A stretch of DNA of 33,726 nucleotides from RGIG3002 sp045546775 (GCA_045546775.1 JAZQDM010000083.1:1-33726); one strand, 5' to 3'. Shown: positions 1 through 8,412, numbered from the stretch's first letter. Notes: generated by a model from the sequence alone, not told the origin. A program made the numbers and translations.

Positions 1-54
1 CAAAGCAGGAAGTCTACGTAGTAGGAAATAAGGTTTGTATTATATTGCTGGTTC

Positions 55-86
55 GGTTGCAATGATTTTCATTGCAACCTTTTTTA
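55..86 (+). terminator. Rho-independent terminator of an upstream gene
   Basis: A perfect 10 bp inverted repeat (GGTTGCAATG at 55-64, CATTGCAACC at 70-79) with a 5-base loop is followed by six T's. It should end a transcript entering from the left. The gene it serves lies almost wholly outside the window: short open tails stop at 21, 31 or 63, and I cannot tell which one is real. Confidence 0.8.
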
Positions 87-217
87 TTACAGCAAAACGG
101 TTCGCTCAGCTGGCAACTGGTTTGATGTAATAAGCAGTAGATGGGAATTGATGTGCTTTGTGTATACTTAGGATGGTCGTGATACGTTTTTGGTTGGACT
201 AAGCGCAGGGAGTCAAA

Positions 218-1057
218 ATGGAAAAGAAAAAATACGTGTCGGAAGGCGGAACACAGAAGGAAGAGCTGGAATTGATTGTGTTGGTACAAAAGGATGTCGA
301 CGGTGGCATAGTCGCGGGGGACTATTTGCAACCGTCTGCAACGATCCTTGCAAGTGTCAATACAAAAACAGGTGAGCTTTGTACGGAAAAAGCTTATTTG
401 GAATGGGAAGTAAAAAGGAAAAAGTTTAAGAAAAAGGTTGACGTGGGATTCCCGTTAAAGGGAATGACAATGTATCGTGTCAGAGTTCGCGAAGGCGGCG
501 TAGATACGGTAGTTGGCAACAAAGTATTACCTAAGACGGGAAAGCGCTATTTGTTGCTGAAAGTACTAAAGAAAAAGGTTCGTTGTGAGCAGTTGGAACC
601 GTTTCGCGAAGCATATCTTAAACCAACGGAAATTTATGATGAAGCGGTTGGTAAATTTGTTTTGAATCGGGATATGCAATGGTTTGAAGGTGACATTGAC
701 TGGTTGGGAGGCCGGTGCAATGTTATGCTGGAACTGGACGGTGACGGATTGGAAACAGCTGAGAAAGCAAGGAAAGTACTTAGCCAAATTACAGATGATA
801 TACAGGTGTGGGATGAAAAATTGCGTAGTTTTTCTGCCCAATGTTTGCTTGAAACTGTAAACGAATGGCAAGATGAAGACGCCGATGTTATAACACAGGC
901 GCAGTTTATGGAAAGGTTAAAAATTTGTGATTTGTGCGTTGGGGCAAACGGACAGCTTACGGTAGATTTTGACGATGATAATATGTTTTTTGGACATGTT
1001 GTCGAAGTGTCGGCGCATATTTCGGGAAAGATGAACGATGCTGATATTGTAGGTTGA
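218..1057 (+). CDS. DUF2262-like protein of unknown function
   Basis: A 279-residue soluble protein with no signal peptide or membrane segment. The C-terminal half, from about residue 150, resembles the DUF2262 family as I remember it: an opening W-F-x-G-D-I-D-W segment, then a helical part with an N-E-W motif, ending in D-D-D-N-M-F-F-G-H-V-V-E-V-S. The N-terminal half is basic and Lys-rich and I do not recognise it. The function of DUF2262 is not established. The ATG at 218 has only a modest ribosome binding site (GGGAG, spacing about 5). The gene stands alone between terminators at 55-86 and 1133-1158. The family assignment is from memory of its motifs; that it is a real gene is more certain. 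Confidence 0.7.
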   Translation: MEKKKYVSEGGTQKEELELIVLVQKDVDGGIVAGDYLQPSATILASVNTKTGELCTEKAYLEWEVKRKKFKKKVDVGFPLKGMTMYRVRVREGGVDTVVGNKVLPKTGKRYLLLKVLKKKVRCEQLEPFREAYLKPTEIYDEAVGKFVLNRDMQWFEGDIDWLGGRCNVMLELDGDGLETAEKARKVLSQITDDIQVWDEKLRSFSAQCLLETVNEWQDEDADVITQAQFMERLKICDLCVGANGQLTVDFDDDNMFFGHVVEVSAHISGKMNDADIVG

Positions 1058-1132
1058 TGAGATGTACAGATTATAAATTGACAGATGACGTTTTGAGTAA
1101 AAGGATGACGATAGAGAAGCAAAACAAAGAGG

Positions 1133-1158
1133 CAGCGCGCTTGGCGTGCTGTTTTTTT
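1133..1158 (+). terminator. Terminator after the DUF2262-like gene
   Basis: An 8 bp GC-rich stem (CAGCGCGC / GCGTGCTG, one G-T wobble) with a 3-base loop, followed by seven T's. It separates the gene ending at 1057 from the one starting at 1217. It also argues against a TTG start at 1157, which would lie in its T run. Confidence 0.85.
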
Positions 1159-1216
1159 GAGTCCAATAAGACGACGCGCGAAACGTGTCGGCGTTTGGTT
1201 TTACGTGGAGGATGAA

Positions 1217-1900
1217 ATGGGTAAAAGAATAAGATTAGATTTATTTTTATGCATGCTTTTGGTATGTGCGTTGTATGCCGGTTTATGGTTTGTGGCAGAC
1301 AAATTTGATATTATAGAAAAGGCGACGAATGCGTTTGTGGGAGTGCTGGAACCGGATGCGGTTGTGACGGATAACGGCGAAGTAGGAGGCTATCCGCTTG
1401 CAGACACGCCGTGTGTCACCAATTTAGAAGAATTGTCACAGTATGCGCAATGTTTTACAATGGAGATGTCGGTTACCAGATATTTGAATAATGGAAGTAT
1501 CAATGGCGGAGAATATTTTTGGCGCATATTGCGGATAGATAACGCACTGATTGCAGCGAGAATAAATGAAAATGCGCTACAAAAAGATGAAGAAGAAAAA
1601 AATTATTTGCTTCCGGTCGGTAAAGTTGTAATGGAGGAGCCTGAAATCATTGAAGATATGAAGCGTAGGTATGAGGGCGGTTCGTATCTAGTAATTACAA
1701 ATGCCTATATCGACATGGACGGGGAAGCGAACAGCACTTATGTAAGTCCGCTGGGGCAGTCTGCAATGTTGGGAGCATTTGTTTGTGCAGGATTGATAGG
1801 TCTATTTTTGTTTGTGCTGTATATTGTGCTAGTCTTTGCGGTGCATGCTGTTTTTTGCAAGCTTGGAATTTTCCCGCCGTTGTTTAGGAAAAGAACTTAG
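1217..1900 (+). CDS. Membrane protein of unknown function, two transmembrane segments
   Basis: A 227-residue protein with a hydrophobic segment near the N-terminus (about residues 8-26) and a second, strongly hydrophobic one near the C-terminus (about 180-212). Between them lies a polar stretch of roughly 150 residues that is probably outside the cell. The start at 1217 is chosen because a GGAGG at 1207-1211 sits 5 bases upstream. A longer frame opens at a TTG at 1157, but that codon lies in the T run of a terminator and has no ribosome binding site. No family recognised. The next gene, also a membrane protein, begins 46 bases downstream with no terminator between, so the two are probably co-transcribed. 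Confidence 0.75.
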   Translation: MGKRIRLDLFLCMLLVCALYAGLWFVADKFDIIEKATNAFVGVLEPDAVVTDNGEVGGYPLADTPCVTNLEELSQYAQCFTMEMSVTRYLNNGSINGGEYFWRILRIDNALIAARINENALQKDEEEKNYLLPVGKVVMEEPEIIEDMKRRYEGGSYLVITNAYIDMDGEANSTYVSPLGQSAMLGAFVCAGLIGLFLFVLYIVLVFAVHAVFCKLGIFPPLFRKRT

Positions 1901-1946
1901 AGTATGAAATATAGAAATATTTTAATAGACAGAGGGAGAAAAGATT

Positions 1947-2348
1947 ATGAACGAAACAACTGAAAAAACAGAATGGGATTACGCTGCGGTTGCGCTGATA
2001 TTGGGTTATCTGGGCGCTATCATAGTGGCTGTTTTGCTACATGTTTCTGACGGAAATAAAGTAACAGGAAAAGAAGCGGATGATGTGTTTGGATTAGTAA
2101 TGTTGCTGTTTTCCTTTGTTGCGTGGTGTATTGCAATCTGGTTTTTGATTTTTTCGGAAGAGTCACAGACAGCCAAGCATAAGCGTTATATGCAAAATGG
2201 CAAAGAATTTGCAGGATATTTTACAGAGAACAATGAGTTTAAAGTTCATTCAAGACTTGTCAGTGCAAACAATATTATGGGTTGGACCCTTCAAATCGTA
2301 TCAATTGGATTTTTGATTTGGAGTTATGTTGTTTATATTATGTTTTGA
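1947..2348 (+). CDS. Small membrane protein of unknown function, three transmembrane segments
   Basis: A 133-residue protein with hydrophobic segments at about residues 11-32, 47-70 and 112-132. The polar, Lys-rich loop between the second and third segments should be cytoplasmic. An AGGGAG ribosome binding site lies about 9 bases before the ATG. It follows another unknown membrane protein by 46 bases and ends just before a bidirectional terminator, so the two likely form a short operon. No family recognised. Confidence 0.75.
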   Translation: MNETTEKTEWDYAAVALILGYLGAIIVAVLLHVSDGNKVTGKEADDVFGLVMLLFSFVAWCIAIWFLIFSEESQTAKHKRYMQNGKEFAGYFTENNEFKVHSRLVSANNIMGWTLQIVSIGFLIWSYVVYIMF

Positions 2349-2352
2349 GTAA

Positions 2353-2382
2353 AAAAAGCATAGTTTGCGAACTATGCTTTTT
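2353..2382. terminator. Bidirectional terminator between convergent genes
   Basis: A perfect 13 bp inverted repeat (AAAAAGCATAGTT at 2353-2365 and its complement at 2370-2382) with a TGCG loop. It has T's on the 3' side of either strand, so it can end both the + membrane-protein operon and the - aroF-tyrA-aroA operon. Confidence 0.9.
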
Positions 2383-2402
2383 GGTATATATATTTTTAGT
2401 AA

Positions 2403-3677
2403 TTACACCATCAAATGTTCCAAATCTTTGTAAAAATCGGGATAGCTGATGTTTACGCACTCTGCGTTTTTGATTTCGGTTTCGCCGTCGATACAGAGGG
2501 CAGCAATGGCAAAGCTCATAGCAATGCGATGGTCTAAGTGTGAGTCCACAGTGCCGCCGTGGAGCGGTTTTCCGCCATGGATAATCATTCCGTCGTCCAA
2601 AGCTTCGATGTCGCAGCCGAGAACGCTCAAGTTTTCGACCATCACGGCAATGCGGTCAGATTCTTTTACTTTTAATTCCGCTGCGTCACGGATAATCGTA
2701 GTACCTTCGGCAAAGGCTGCCATAACAGCAATCATAGGAAGTTCGTCAATTAAAGTCGGGATAATGTCACCTTCCACAATGGTGCCGTGAAGCGCACTGG
2801 AACGAACAAGCAAATCGGCAGTCGGTTCGCCGTCGCGATTTACGTTCAAAAGTTCTATGTCTGCACCCATTGCTTTGGCAACTTTGATAATACCGTCACG
2901 GGTGTCGTTAATGCCCACATTTTTGATTAAAATTTCGGAGTTAGGTACCAAAAGTCCTGCTGCGATAAAATAAGCAGCGGAGGAAATGTCTCCGGGTACA
3001 CATACCTTTTGTCCGGACAAAACAGGGTTCGGGCAAATACTGGCAGTAGTTTGCTCCGTTGTTACGTTTGCACCAAAATAATTTAACATAATTTCGGTGT
3101 GGTTGCGGCTTACAACCGGTTCCGTTACGCTTGTCACGCCATCCGCATAAAGTCCGGCGAGGAGAACGCAGGATTTTACTTGTGCAGAAGCAACCGGGGA
3201 GTTGTAGTGAATCGCTTTTAAAGGTTGTCCTTTGATGGAAAGAGGTGCACAACCGTTGCCGTTTAAACTTGTAATGGAAGCACCCATTTGAGAGAGCGGG
3301 TCCATAATACGTTTCATAGGACGACGTTGAATGGAAGCATCTCCCGTTAACACGGTATCAAATTTTTGTCCGGCTAAAATACCGGAAATAATGCGGGTTG
3401 TTGTTCCGCTGTTGCCGGCGTCCAAAACTTCTGTCGGTGCGCTGAGGCTGTGTAATCCTTTTCCGTGAATGATTATCTTTTCAGGCGTATTTTCGATGTT
3501 GATTCCCAGCTTTTGAAAGCAGGAAATCGTAGACAGACAGTCTGCCCCTTGCAAAAAGTTTGTCACCTCTGTTGTACCCGAAGAGAGGGCACCGAACATA
3601 ACGGCGCGGTGGGAGATGGATTTGTCTCCCGGAATCGTCACTTCACCTTTTAATGCATTTGCTTTTCTTAAAATCAT
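2403..3677 (-). CDS. aroA: 3-phosphoshikimate 1-carboxyvinyltransferase (EPSP synthase)
   Basis: Transfers enolpyruvate from PEP to shikimate-3-phosphate, the sixth step of the shikimate pathway, in the cytoplasm. The 424-residue length fits bacterial AroA. Visible signatures in order: GDKSISHR near the N-terminus (substrate-binding Lys, Ser, Arg), D-A-G-N-S-G-T-T-T-R, G-D-x-S-x-x-R-R-P-M, S-A-Q-V-K-S, DELP with the catalytic Asp, K-E-S-D-R and DHRIAM. The start at 3677 has GGAG six bases upstream; a second ATG at 3689 directly abuts the tyrA stop but has no ribosome binding site, and would add four residues. It is the last gene of the aroF-tyrA-aroA operon, probably translationally coupled to tyrA. 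A terminator follows at 2353-2382. Confidence 0.97.
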   Translation of the reverse strand: MILRKANALKGEVTIPGDKSISHRAVMFGALSSGTTEVTNFLQGADCLSTISCFQKLGINIENTPEKIIIHGKGLHSLSAPTEVLDAGNSGTTTRIISGILAGQKFDTVLTGDASIQRRPMKRIMDPLSQMGASITSLNGNGCAPLSIKGQPLKAIHYNSPVASAQVKSCVLLAGLYADGVTSVTEPVVSRNHTEIMLNYFGANVTTEQTTASICPNPVLSGQKVCVPGDISSAAYFIAAGLLVPNSEILIKNVGINDTRDGIIKVAKAMGADIELLNVNRDGEPTADLLVRSSALHGTIVEGDIIPTLIDELPMIAVMAAFAEGTTIIRDAAELKVKESDRIAVMVENLSVLGCDIEALDDGMIIHGGKPLHGGTVDSHLDHRIAMSFAIAALCIDGETEIKNAECVNISYPDFYKDLEHLMV

Positions 3678-3689
3678 AATGTACTCCAT

Positions 3690-4790
3690 TTATTTTTTTG
3701 TATATACGGTATAGCCTTTTGCGGCAAGTATCTCAGCAGCTTTTTCGATGGCATTGTCTTCGTAAAATTCAATGCGTAAAGCACCTTCTTCCAGCTCACG
3801 GTTGTGGACGATGCCAATGTTTTTGATGCTGATGTTGTTCAACGCCAGTATCGTTGCGATGGAAGCAAGTGCACCTGCCTCGTCGCGGATATCCACCCTA
3901 ATAGAATAGGATTTCTTTATCGGACCGCTGGATGCATCGATAAACGATTCTCTGTAATTTCTGGCATTTTGGAAAAAAACAAAAAGTGCATCCGCGTCTT
4001 TTTGCTGCAGTTGTTCTTTGACCGCGTTTAGTGCTTTTATATAGTCATCCAACAAGGAAAGGATGTTGTTTGTGTTCGTCAGGCAAATCTGCTGCCACAT
4101 GACCGGAGAAGAGGAGGCGATTCTTGTAATGTCTTTGAAACCGCCTGCTGCCACAAGCTTCATCGTCCCATCCGCAGAGTCAGAGTCTTTTACTAAATTG
4201 ACGAGACTGGCCGCAATGACATGGGGGAGATGACTGATAGCGGCAGTGACATAATCGTGTTGCTCATAGCTTAAAATAAGCGGAAGAGCACCGATTTTTT
4301 GTACCAGTGCCTTATAGTGTTCTATCTTTTCTTCCGGCACATCTTTTGTAGGCGTTAAAATATAGTATGCATTTTCCAATAAAATTGCTTTGGAATTGGC
4401 AAAACCGATTCGTTCGCTTCCTGCCATCGGATGCCCACCGATAAATTGTGCCGTAAGACCAAGGGATGCGATGTTGTTGTGAATGTCGGTTTTAACACTT
4501 CCTACATCGGTAATGGTACAGTTTTTGTCAATGTATTTTGCCAGTGTGCGCAGATTCTCGTCATTTTTGGAAACGGGTGCGCAAAAAAACAAGTAGTCGC
4601 ATGCAGAAAATGTTTCATCTATTTTTGTACAAACAACGTCGGCGATACCGGTCTCTTTTGCAAGAGACAGTGTATCGCTGTTGATATCGTAAGCAATTAT
4701 TTTTGTATCAGGCAGATGCATGCGGATAGCACGCGCAATGGAACCGCCTATTAAACCAAGACCAATAAATCCACAAGTGAGAGCGGACAT
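3690..4790 (-). CDS. tyrA: Prephenate dehydrogenase with C-terminal ACT domain
   Basis: Oxidatively decarboxylates prephenate to 4-hydroxyphenylpyruvate, the tyrosine branch, using NAD(P)+. An N-terminal Rossmann motif G-L-G-L-I-G-G-S is at about residues 11-18. The H-P-M-A-G-S motif with the surrounding G-G-H (about 119-125) and the conserved S-H-L-P-H (about 186-190) mark the prephenate dehydrogenase fold. From about residue 295 an ACT domain (I-R-V-D-I-R-D-E-A-G-A-L) probably senses tyrosine for feedback control. The 366-residue length agrees with this two-domain form. GGAGG lies six bases before the ATG. It sits 21 bases after aroF and its stop codon abuts the aroA start region. Confidence 0.95.
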   Translation of the reverse strand: MSALTCGFIGLGLIGGSIARAIRMHLPDTKIIAYDINSDTLSLAKETGIADVVCTKIDETFSACDYLFFCAPVSKNDENLRTLAKYIDKNCTITDVGSVKTDIHNNIASLGLTAQFIGGHPMAGSERIGFANSKAILLENAYYILTPTKDVPEEKIEHYKALVQKIGALPLILSYEQHDYVTAAISHLPHVIAASLVNLVKDSDSADGTMKLVAAGGFKDITRIASSSPVMWQQICLTNTNNILSLLDDYIKALNAVKEQLQQKDADALFVFFQNARNYRESFIDASSGPIKKSYSIRVDIRDEAGALASIATILALNNISIKNIGIVHNRELEEGALRIEFYEDNAIEKAAEILAAKGYTVYTKK

Positions 4791-4811
4791 GGGAAACCTC
4801 CGTTTTAAGTT

Positions 4812-5831
4812 CTATAACAGGAAGGAACGACCTACAATGTCACAGAACGGTTTTAATTCTTTTGTTAATGAGTCAAATTTATCAAAGGTAAGCGACTGAG
4901 GACCGTCAGACAATGCATGAGCAGGGTCATTGTGTACTTCGATCATCAAACCGTCTGCGCCGCACGCCACACCGGCTTTTGCCATAGGGGCTACGTATTT
5001 GTAAGCGCCTGTGGAATGAGACGGGTCTACGATAATCGGAAGATGGGTACGTTCTTTCAAAACCGGAACAGCACTTAAATCTAACGTGTTTCTCGTAGAT
5101 GTTTCGTACGTACGGATACCTCTTTCACATAATACAACATTTGGGTTTCCTTCTGCAATGATATATTCGGCAGCATTCAACCATTCATCAATGGTAGCGC
5201 ACAAACCTCTCTTTAAAAGGACCGGGAGTCCGCTGCGGCCGGCTTCTTTTAGTAAGATGAAGTTCTGCATATTTCTGGCGCCAATCTGAATCATATCCAC
5301 ATATTTTACAGCTGCTTCAATGGCTTCTAAGCTTACTACTTCACAAATAGTAGAAAGGCCGGTTTCAGCTTTGGCGGTCTGCATATAGCGCAAACCTTCT
5401 TCTTCAAGTCCCTGGAAAGAGTAGGGGGAAGTTCTCGGTTTGTAAGCACCACCGCGGAGAATGGTTGCACCGGATTTTTTAACGGCACGGGCGATGCTCA
5501 TAAGCTGTTCTTCCGTTTCTACTGCACAAGGGCCTGCCATAATCGTCAAATTGTCCGGTCCGATAACCGTATTGCCGACTTTTACAGAAGTTGGTTCCGG
5601 ATGGAATTTTTTGTTGGCAAGCTTGTAGCTTTCTGTAACCGGTACAATGCGGTCAACCCCTTCGTATACCATAAGGTTTTCGCTGGAGAGACGGCTTTTG
5701 TCACCAATCACACCGATAATAGTGACTTCTTCCCCTTTTGAAAGATGAATCTGAAGCCCGCTTTTTTCGATGTATTGTGTTACAGCCTGAATGCTGGATT
5801 GTTCTGCGTTTGGTTTCATTACAATAATCAT
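4812..5831 (-). CDS. aroF: 3-deoxy-7-phosphoheptulonate synthase (DAHP synthase, type I beta)
   Basis: Condenses PEP with erythrose-4-phosphate, the first committed step of aromatic synthesis. Residues about 1-70 form the N-terminal ferredoxin-like regulatory domain found in the KDO8P-synthase-like AroF class. The catalytic barrel follows: M-A-G-P-C-A-V-E, R-G-G-A-Y-K-P-R-T-S-P-Y-S-F-Q-G, Q-I-G-A-R-N-M-Q-N, L-K-R-G and the metal-binding D-P-S-H-S-T-G. Length 339 fits. AGAGGT lies about eight bases before the ATG. It is first in the operon, with a good promoter 45 bases upstream, so pathway entry is controlled together with the tyrosine branch and EPSP synthesis. The gene symbol differs among databases (aroF, aroA2 or aroG). 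Confidence 0.96.
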   Translation of the reverse strand: MIIVMKPNAEQSSIQAVTQYIEKSGLQIHLSKGEEVTIIGVIGDKSRLSSENLMVYEGVDRIVPVTESYKLANKKFHPEPTSVKVGNTVIGPDNLTIMAGPCAVETEEQLMSIARAVKKSGATILRGGAYKPRTSPYSFQGLEEEGLRYMQTAKAETGLSTICEVVSLEAIEAAVKYVDMIQIGARNMQNFILLKEAGRSGLPVLLKRGLCATIDEWLNAAEYIIAEGNPNVVLCERGIRTYETSTRNTLDLSAVPVLKERTHLPIIVDPSHSTGAYKYVAPMAKAGVACGADGLMIEVHNDPAHALSDGPQSLTFDKFDSLTKELKPFCDIVGRSFLL

Positions 5832-5875
5832 AGTTTGTTACCTCTTTTCCATAAACAATATATATAGTTTTTAAC

Positions 5876-5904
5876 AATATACCACTTCAACGCGCGAAAG
5901 TCAA
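5876..5904 (-). promoter_or_regulatory. Sigma-A type promoter of the aroF-tyrA-aroA operon
   Basis: Read on the reverse strand: TTGACT, 17 bases, TATATT, about 45 bases before the aroF start. No T-box or terminator hairpin is visible in the short leader, so regulation may rest mainly on feedback through the regulatory domains of AroF and TyrA. The 5832-6127 gap otherwise holds only this promoter and the divergent one at 6012-6040. Confidence 0.75.
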
Positions 5905-6011
5905 TGGTATAAATAAAACAAATTTAGGCAGTTTATTGAGCGTATTGTTGAAAAAAATACAGAAAATTAAAACAATTTAAAAACTAATGTGTGAAAAATA
6001 TATAGTTTTCA

Positions 6012-6040
6012 TTGCAAAATGAGCAACTATTTAGTAAAAT
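6012..6040 (+). promoter_or_regulatory. Sigma-A type promoter of the EF-G-like gene
   Basis: TTGCAA, a 17-base spacer and TAAAAT. A leader of about 80 bases follows, containing a small GTTTT-AGC-AAAAC hairpin, before the GGAGGAGG ribosome binding site at 6114-6121. Confidence 0.65.
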
Positions 6041-6127
6041 GTAACCATGGGAAACAGGTCGGCAAAAAAAGTTCCAATTCTGTTTTAGCAAAACACCCAA
6101 AAACATCAAAATTGGAGGAGGATTTTT

Positions 6128-8221
6128 ATGAACGTTTACACAACTGACAAAATTCGTAATGTAGTACTGCTTGGTCACGGTGGTTGTGGAAAAACCAGTC
6201 TTGCAGAAGCTATGGCGTATTTGGGGGGAATAACCTCAAGAATGGGAAAGGTTTCAGATGGAAATACGTTGAGTGACTTCGGCAAGGAAGAACAAAAGAG
6301 ACAGATTTCTATCAGTACTTCCGTTATTCCTATCGAGTGGGATGGAGTAAAAATAAATTTACTTGATACGCCCGGATTTTTTGATTTTGCAGGAGAAGTG
6401 GAAGAAGCGGTGAGTGCAGCGGATGCGGCAATTATTGTGGTATCCGGAAAAGCAGGAATCGAAATCGGTACAAAGAGAGCTTGGGAATTGTGTGATAAGT
6501 ACAAATTGCCGCGTTTTGTATTTGTAACTGACATGGATGTGGACAATGCATCTTTCAAACAGGTAGTAGAGGAAATGACAGACCTGTACGGCAAAAAGAT
6601 GGCACCGTTCCATTTGCCGATTCGTGAAAATGAAAAATTTGTAGGTTATGTAAATGTTATTTCTGAAACAGCGCAGAGATGGCAGGGAAAAGAAGTTGTG
6701 GAATGTGAAATTCCGGAATACAACAAACCAAACTTGGAATTATATAGAGATACTTTGATGGAATCCGTTGCAGAGACAAGTGAAGAGATGATGGAACGCT
6801 ATTTTGGCGGAGAGACATTCTCAGAAGCAGAAATCCGTTCTGCACTTAGAACGAATGTACAGGATGGCTCCATTGTTCCGATGTCTATGGGTTCCAGCAT
6901 TCTGTGCCAGGGTATTTATACATTGTTGGATGATATTGTGAAATACCTTCCGAGCCCGGAAAACAGAGAGTGCAAAGGTATTAATCTCAAAACAAACGAG
7001 ATTTTTGATGCGGATTATGATTTCTCAAAAGCGAAAACAGCATACATTTTCAAGACAATTGTAGATCCGTTTATTGGAAAGTATTCCTTGATTAAAGTAT
7101 GCTCCGGCGTATTTAAACCGGATGACATGATTTATAACAATGACAAAGATGTAGAAGAAAAAATTAGTAAATTGTATGTTTTACAGGGAAGCAAACCGAT
7201 TGAAGTGCCGGAGCTTCATGCAGGCGATATTGGTGCTATTGCAAAACTTACCGCTGCAAGAACCGGAAATACGCTTTCCACGAAGGCAACGACTGTTAAA
7301 TTCGGTATGACAGATTTGCCGCAGCCGTATACATATATGAGATACAAACCGAAAAACAAAAACGACGTGGATAAGATTTCACAGTCCTTGCAGAAGATGA
7401 CACACGAAGATTTGACGTTGAAAGTAGTAAACGATGCAGAAAACCGCCAGACACTTCTCTATGGTATGGGCGATTTGCATCTGGAAATCGTGGCAAGCCG
7501 TCTTTTGAATGAATACAAAGTGGAAATCGAATTGACGAAACCGAAAGTGGCTTTCAGAGAAACAATCAAGAAAACATCGGATGTGGAATACAAATACAAG
7601 AAACAGTCCGGCGGACATGGTCAGTACGGTCATGTTAAGATGCGTTTCTCCTCCTCAGGAGACGCGGAAAAACCGTTTGAGTTTGAACAGGAAGTTGTTG
7701 GTGGTGCCGTGCCGAAAAACTTCTTCCCGGCAGTAGAAAAAGGTTTGCAGGAATCCGTTATCAAAGGGCCTCTTGCAGCATATCCGGTTGTAGGCGTAAA
7801 AGCGGTATTGTACGATGGTTCTTACCATCCGGTAGACTCCTCGGAAATGGCGTTTAAGATGGCTACTATCCAGGCGTTCAAAAAAGGCTTCATGGAAGCA
7901 CATCCGGTGCTGTTAGAGCCGATTGCCTCCTTGAAAGTTACCGTTCCGGAAGAATACACAGGCGATATTATGGGTGACCTCAACAAACGTAGAGGCCGTG
8001 TGCTCGGCATGAATCCGGTTGCAGGCGGAAAACAGGTGATTGAGGCAGACATTCCGATGATGGAATTGTTTGGTTATTGCACCGTACTTCGTTCTATGAC
8101 AGGCGGAAGTGGTGATTTTGCTTACGAATTTGCAAGATATGAACAGGCACCTTCCGATATTCAGGAAAAAGAAGTGGCAGCAAGAGCAGCCAAAGTTGCA
8201 GAGAATAATGCAGAAGATTAA
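6128..8221 (+). CDS. EF-G paralogue (elongation factor G-like translational GTPase)
   Basis: A full-length 697-residue member of the EF-G / ribosomal-protection GTPase family. G1 P-loop GHGGCGKT is at 16-23. G3 reads D80-T-P-G-F-F-D-F, where canonical EF-G has DTPGHVDF, so the catalytic His is replaced by Phe84. The switch I segment is R-Q-I-S-I instead of R-G-I-T-I. The guanine-specificity motif NKMD is T134-D-M-D137, keeping only the last two residues. Domains II, III, IV (with S-G-G-H-G-Q-Y-G-H-V) and V all appear present. This fits the divergent EF-G2-type paralogues of Clostridia rather than the str-operon fusA: no rpsL, rpsG or tuf lies nearby. The ribosome binding site is very strong, suggesting high expression. 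It could act in translocation, ribosome recycling or protection; the sequence does not decide. Confidence 0.9.
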   Translation: MNVYTTDKIRNVVLLGHGGCGKTSLAEAMAYLGGITSRMGKVSDGNTLSDFGKEEQKRQISISTSVIPIEWDGVKINLLDTPGFFDFAGEVEEAVSAADAAIIVVSGKAGIEIGTKRAWELCDKYKLPRFVFVTDMDVDNASFKQVVEEMTDLYGKKMAPFHLPIRENEKFVGYVNVISETAQRWQGKEVVECEIPEYNKPNLELYRDTLMESVAETSEEMMERYFGGETFSEAEIRSALRTNVQDGSIVPMSMGSSILCQGIYTLLDDIVKYLPSPENRECKGINLKTNEIFDADYDFSKAKTAYIFKTIVDPFIGKYSLIKVCSGVFKPDDMIYNNDKDVEEKISKLYVLQGSKPIEVPELHAGDIGAIAKLTAARTGNTLSTKATTVKFGMTDLPQPYTYMRYKPKNKNDVDKISQSLQKMTHEDLTLKVVNDAENRQTLLYGMGDLHLEIVASRLLNEYKVEIELTKPKVAFRETIKKTSDVEYKYKKQSGGHGQYGHVKMRFSSSGDAEKPFEFEQEVVGGAVPKNFFPAVEKGLQESVIKGPLAAYPVVGVKAVLYDGSYHPVDSSEMAFKMATIQAFKKGFMEAHPVLLEPIASLKVTVPEEYTGDIMGDLNKRRGRVLGMNPVAGGKQVIEADIPMMELFGYCTVLRSMTGGSGDFAYEFARYEQAPSDIQEKEVAARAAKVAENNAED

Positions 8222-8250
8222 CATATGATGCGAAAAAGATAGTCTGAAAT

Positions 8251-8325
8251 GACTGCGTAATAGACTGTTTGCATGTTACATCGCAGGATGTGTGCAATGT
8301 GGGCAGAATATTCACGCAGTCTTTT
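8251..8325 (+). ncRNA. Branched foldable 3' region, possible terminator or structured RNA
   Basis: An 8 bp perfect closing stem (GACTGCGT at 8251-8258, ACGCAGTC at 8314-8321) encloses a second hairpin: TTGCA 8269-8273 with TGCAA 8293-8297, and ACATC 8278-8282 with GATGT 8287-8291 around a GCAG loop. Only four T's follow directly, then a pyrimidine-rich run. It begins 30 bases after the EF-G-like gene, so it may be its terminator with an elaborate stem, or a small RNA or processed 3' end. No known family recognised. Confidence 0.5.
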
Positions 8326-8412
8326 CGTCTTCTTTTATAAAAAATTTATTAGGTATTTTTTATAAAATATGCGATAATAGACACTAACAAAATACAAATA
8401 AACGGAGGCACT

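Noticed and set aside
1078..1106. TTGACA that could be a -35 box
   Set aside because: No acceptable -10 at 16-18 bases, and a strong terminator follows at 1133.
634..1122. Reverse-strand open frame of 162 codons
   Set aside because: It lies opposite the DUF2262-like gene, is Ser/Thr/Cys-rich like an antisense translation, and has no ribosome binding site.
1157..1216. TTG start giving a 20-residue longer membrane protein
   Set aside because: The codon lies in the terminator T run and lacks a ribosome binding site; the ATG at 1217 has GGAGG.
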